Notes under the pieces: generated by a model
What the model was told of the DNA's origin: nothing
What the model saw: the letters and a program-made list of their open reading frames with translations, nothing else
Databases searched by the model: none
Part shown: positions 6,432-6,494 of the stretch, piece after piece
How positions within the stretch are numbered: the first letter of the stretch is position 1
How the letters are laid out: every line of letters starts with the position of its first letter
Translations under genes and position numbers: made by a program
Assembly: GCA_902475645.1 (NCBI GenBank)
Contig: CABSAH010000097.1
Span: 1 to 6,494, forward strand
Direction: 5' to 3'
DNA length: 6,494 nucleotides
From: an uncultured Christensenellaceae bacterium
GTDB taxonomy: Bacteria > Bacillota > Clostridia > Christensenellales > CAG-138

Positions 6432-6494
6432 AAAGGCGCCACCAAGCCGCACCCCTTTCGACCGTTCGCTAACGCTCACGGCCACTTTCCCCGC
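6432..6494 (+). repeat. 63-bp GC-rich direct repeat, copy 2 (window ends in it)
   Basis: Second copy of the block at 6331-6393. Compared with copy 1, a G-to-A change at 6461 weakens the GGCCGT/ACGGCC stem, and GGCGCCACC replaces GGCTCCACC. The right half of the folded unit, including the matching CGGTGGA arm, would lie beyond the window, so whether this is a two-copy or longer array cannot be told. Confidence 0.85.

Noticed and set aside
6333..6494. Stretches of the terminal repeat open on the minus strand (a peptide like KVAVSVSERPKGV).
   Set aside because: The openness comes from the repeat itself; the 101-base period shifts frame between copies, and no start with a ribosome binding site is seen. 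Treated as non-coding.

Overview
The window reads as chromosomal DNA from an anaerobic member of the Bacillota, probably class Clostridia. The clues are a butyrate kinase, a VanW/YoaR-type cell-surface protein, strong AGGAGG ribosome binding sites and sigma-A-like promoters with TATAAT or extended -10 boxes. The coding DNA is fairly GC-rich, with many Ile ATA codons, while the intergenic gaps are AT-rich. This lineage guess is inference; no rRNA or other taxonomic marker is present.

Layout. Five genes lie head to tail on the minus strand and one lies on the plus strand. In minus-strand transcription order they are: butyrate kinase (4823-3741); a polytopic GT-C-like membrane glycosyltransferase whose start overlaps the kinase end (3759-2539); a cytoplasmic cyclophilin-type peptidyl-prolyl isomerase (2504-2001); a membrane-anchored VanW-family protein (1874-312); and the first 76 codons of a class I/II PLP-dependent aminotransferase that runs off the left edge (230-1). 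Divergent from the kinase, a tandem-domain family 2 glycosyltransferase runs rightward (4926-6332). The last 160 bases hold two copies of a 63-bp GC-rich repeat that forms nested inverted repeats, the second cut by the window end.

Regulation. Every minus-strand gene except the membrane glycosyltransferase has a candidate promoter of its own, so the row is probably not a single operon; only the kinase and membrane protein look co-transcribed. The kinase and the family 2 glycosyltransferase share a roughly 100-bp divergent region in which their predicted promoters overlap. The aminotransferase promoter carries a perfect 7+7 dyad that exactly fills the spacer between -35 and -10, a good operator candidate.

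How the genes fit together. Two genes (VanW-family, family 2 glycosyltransferase) and probably a third (GT-C-like) concern the cell surface and glycans. The kinase belongs to acyl-phosphate/ATP metabolism, the isomerase to protein folding and the aminotransferase to amino-acid metabolism. I see no convincing new multi-gene system. The points most worth a second look are the terminal repeat, the shortened N-terminal domain of the family 2 glycosyltransferase, the orphan kinase coupled to a membrane glycosyltransferase, and the operator-like dyad.
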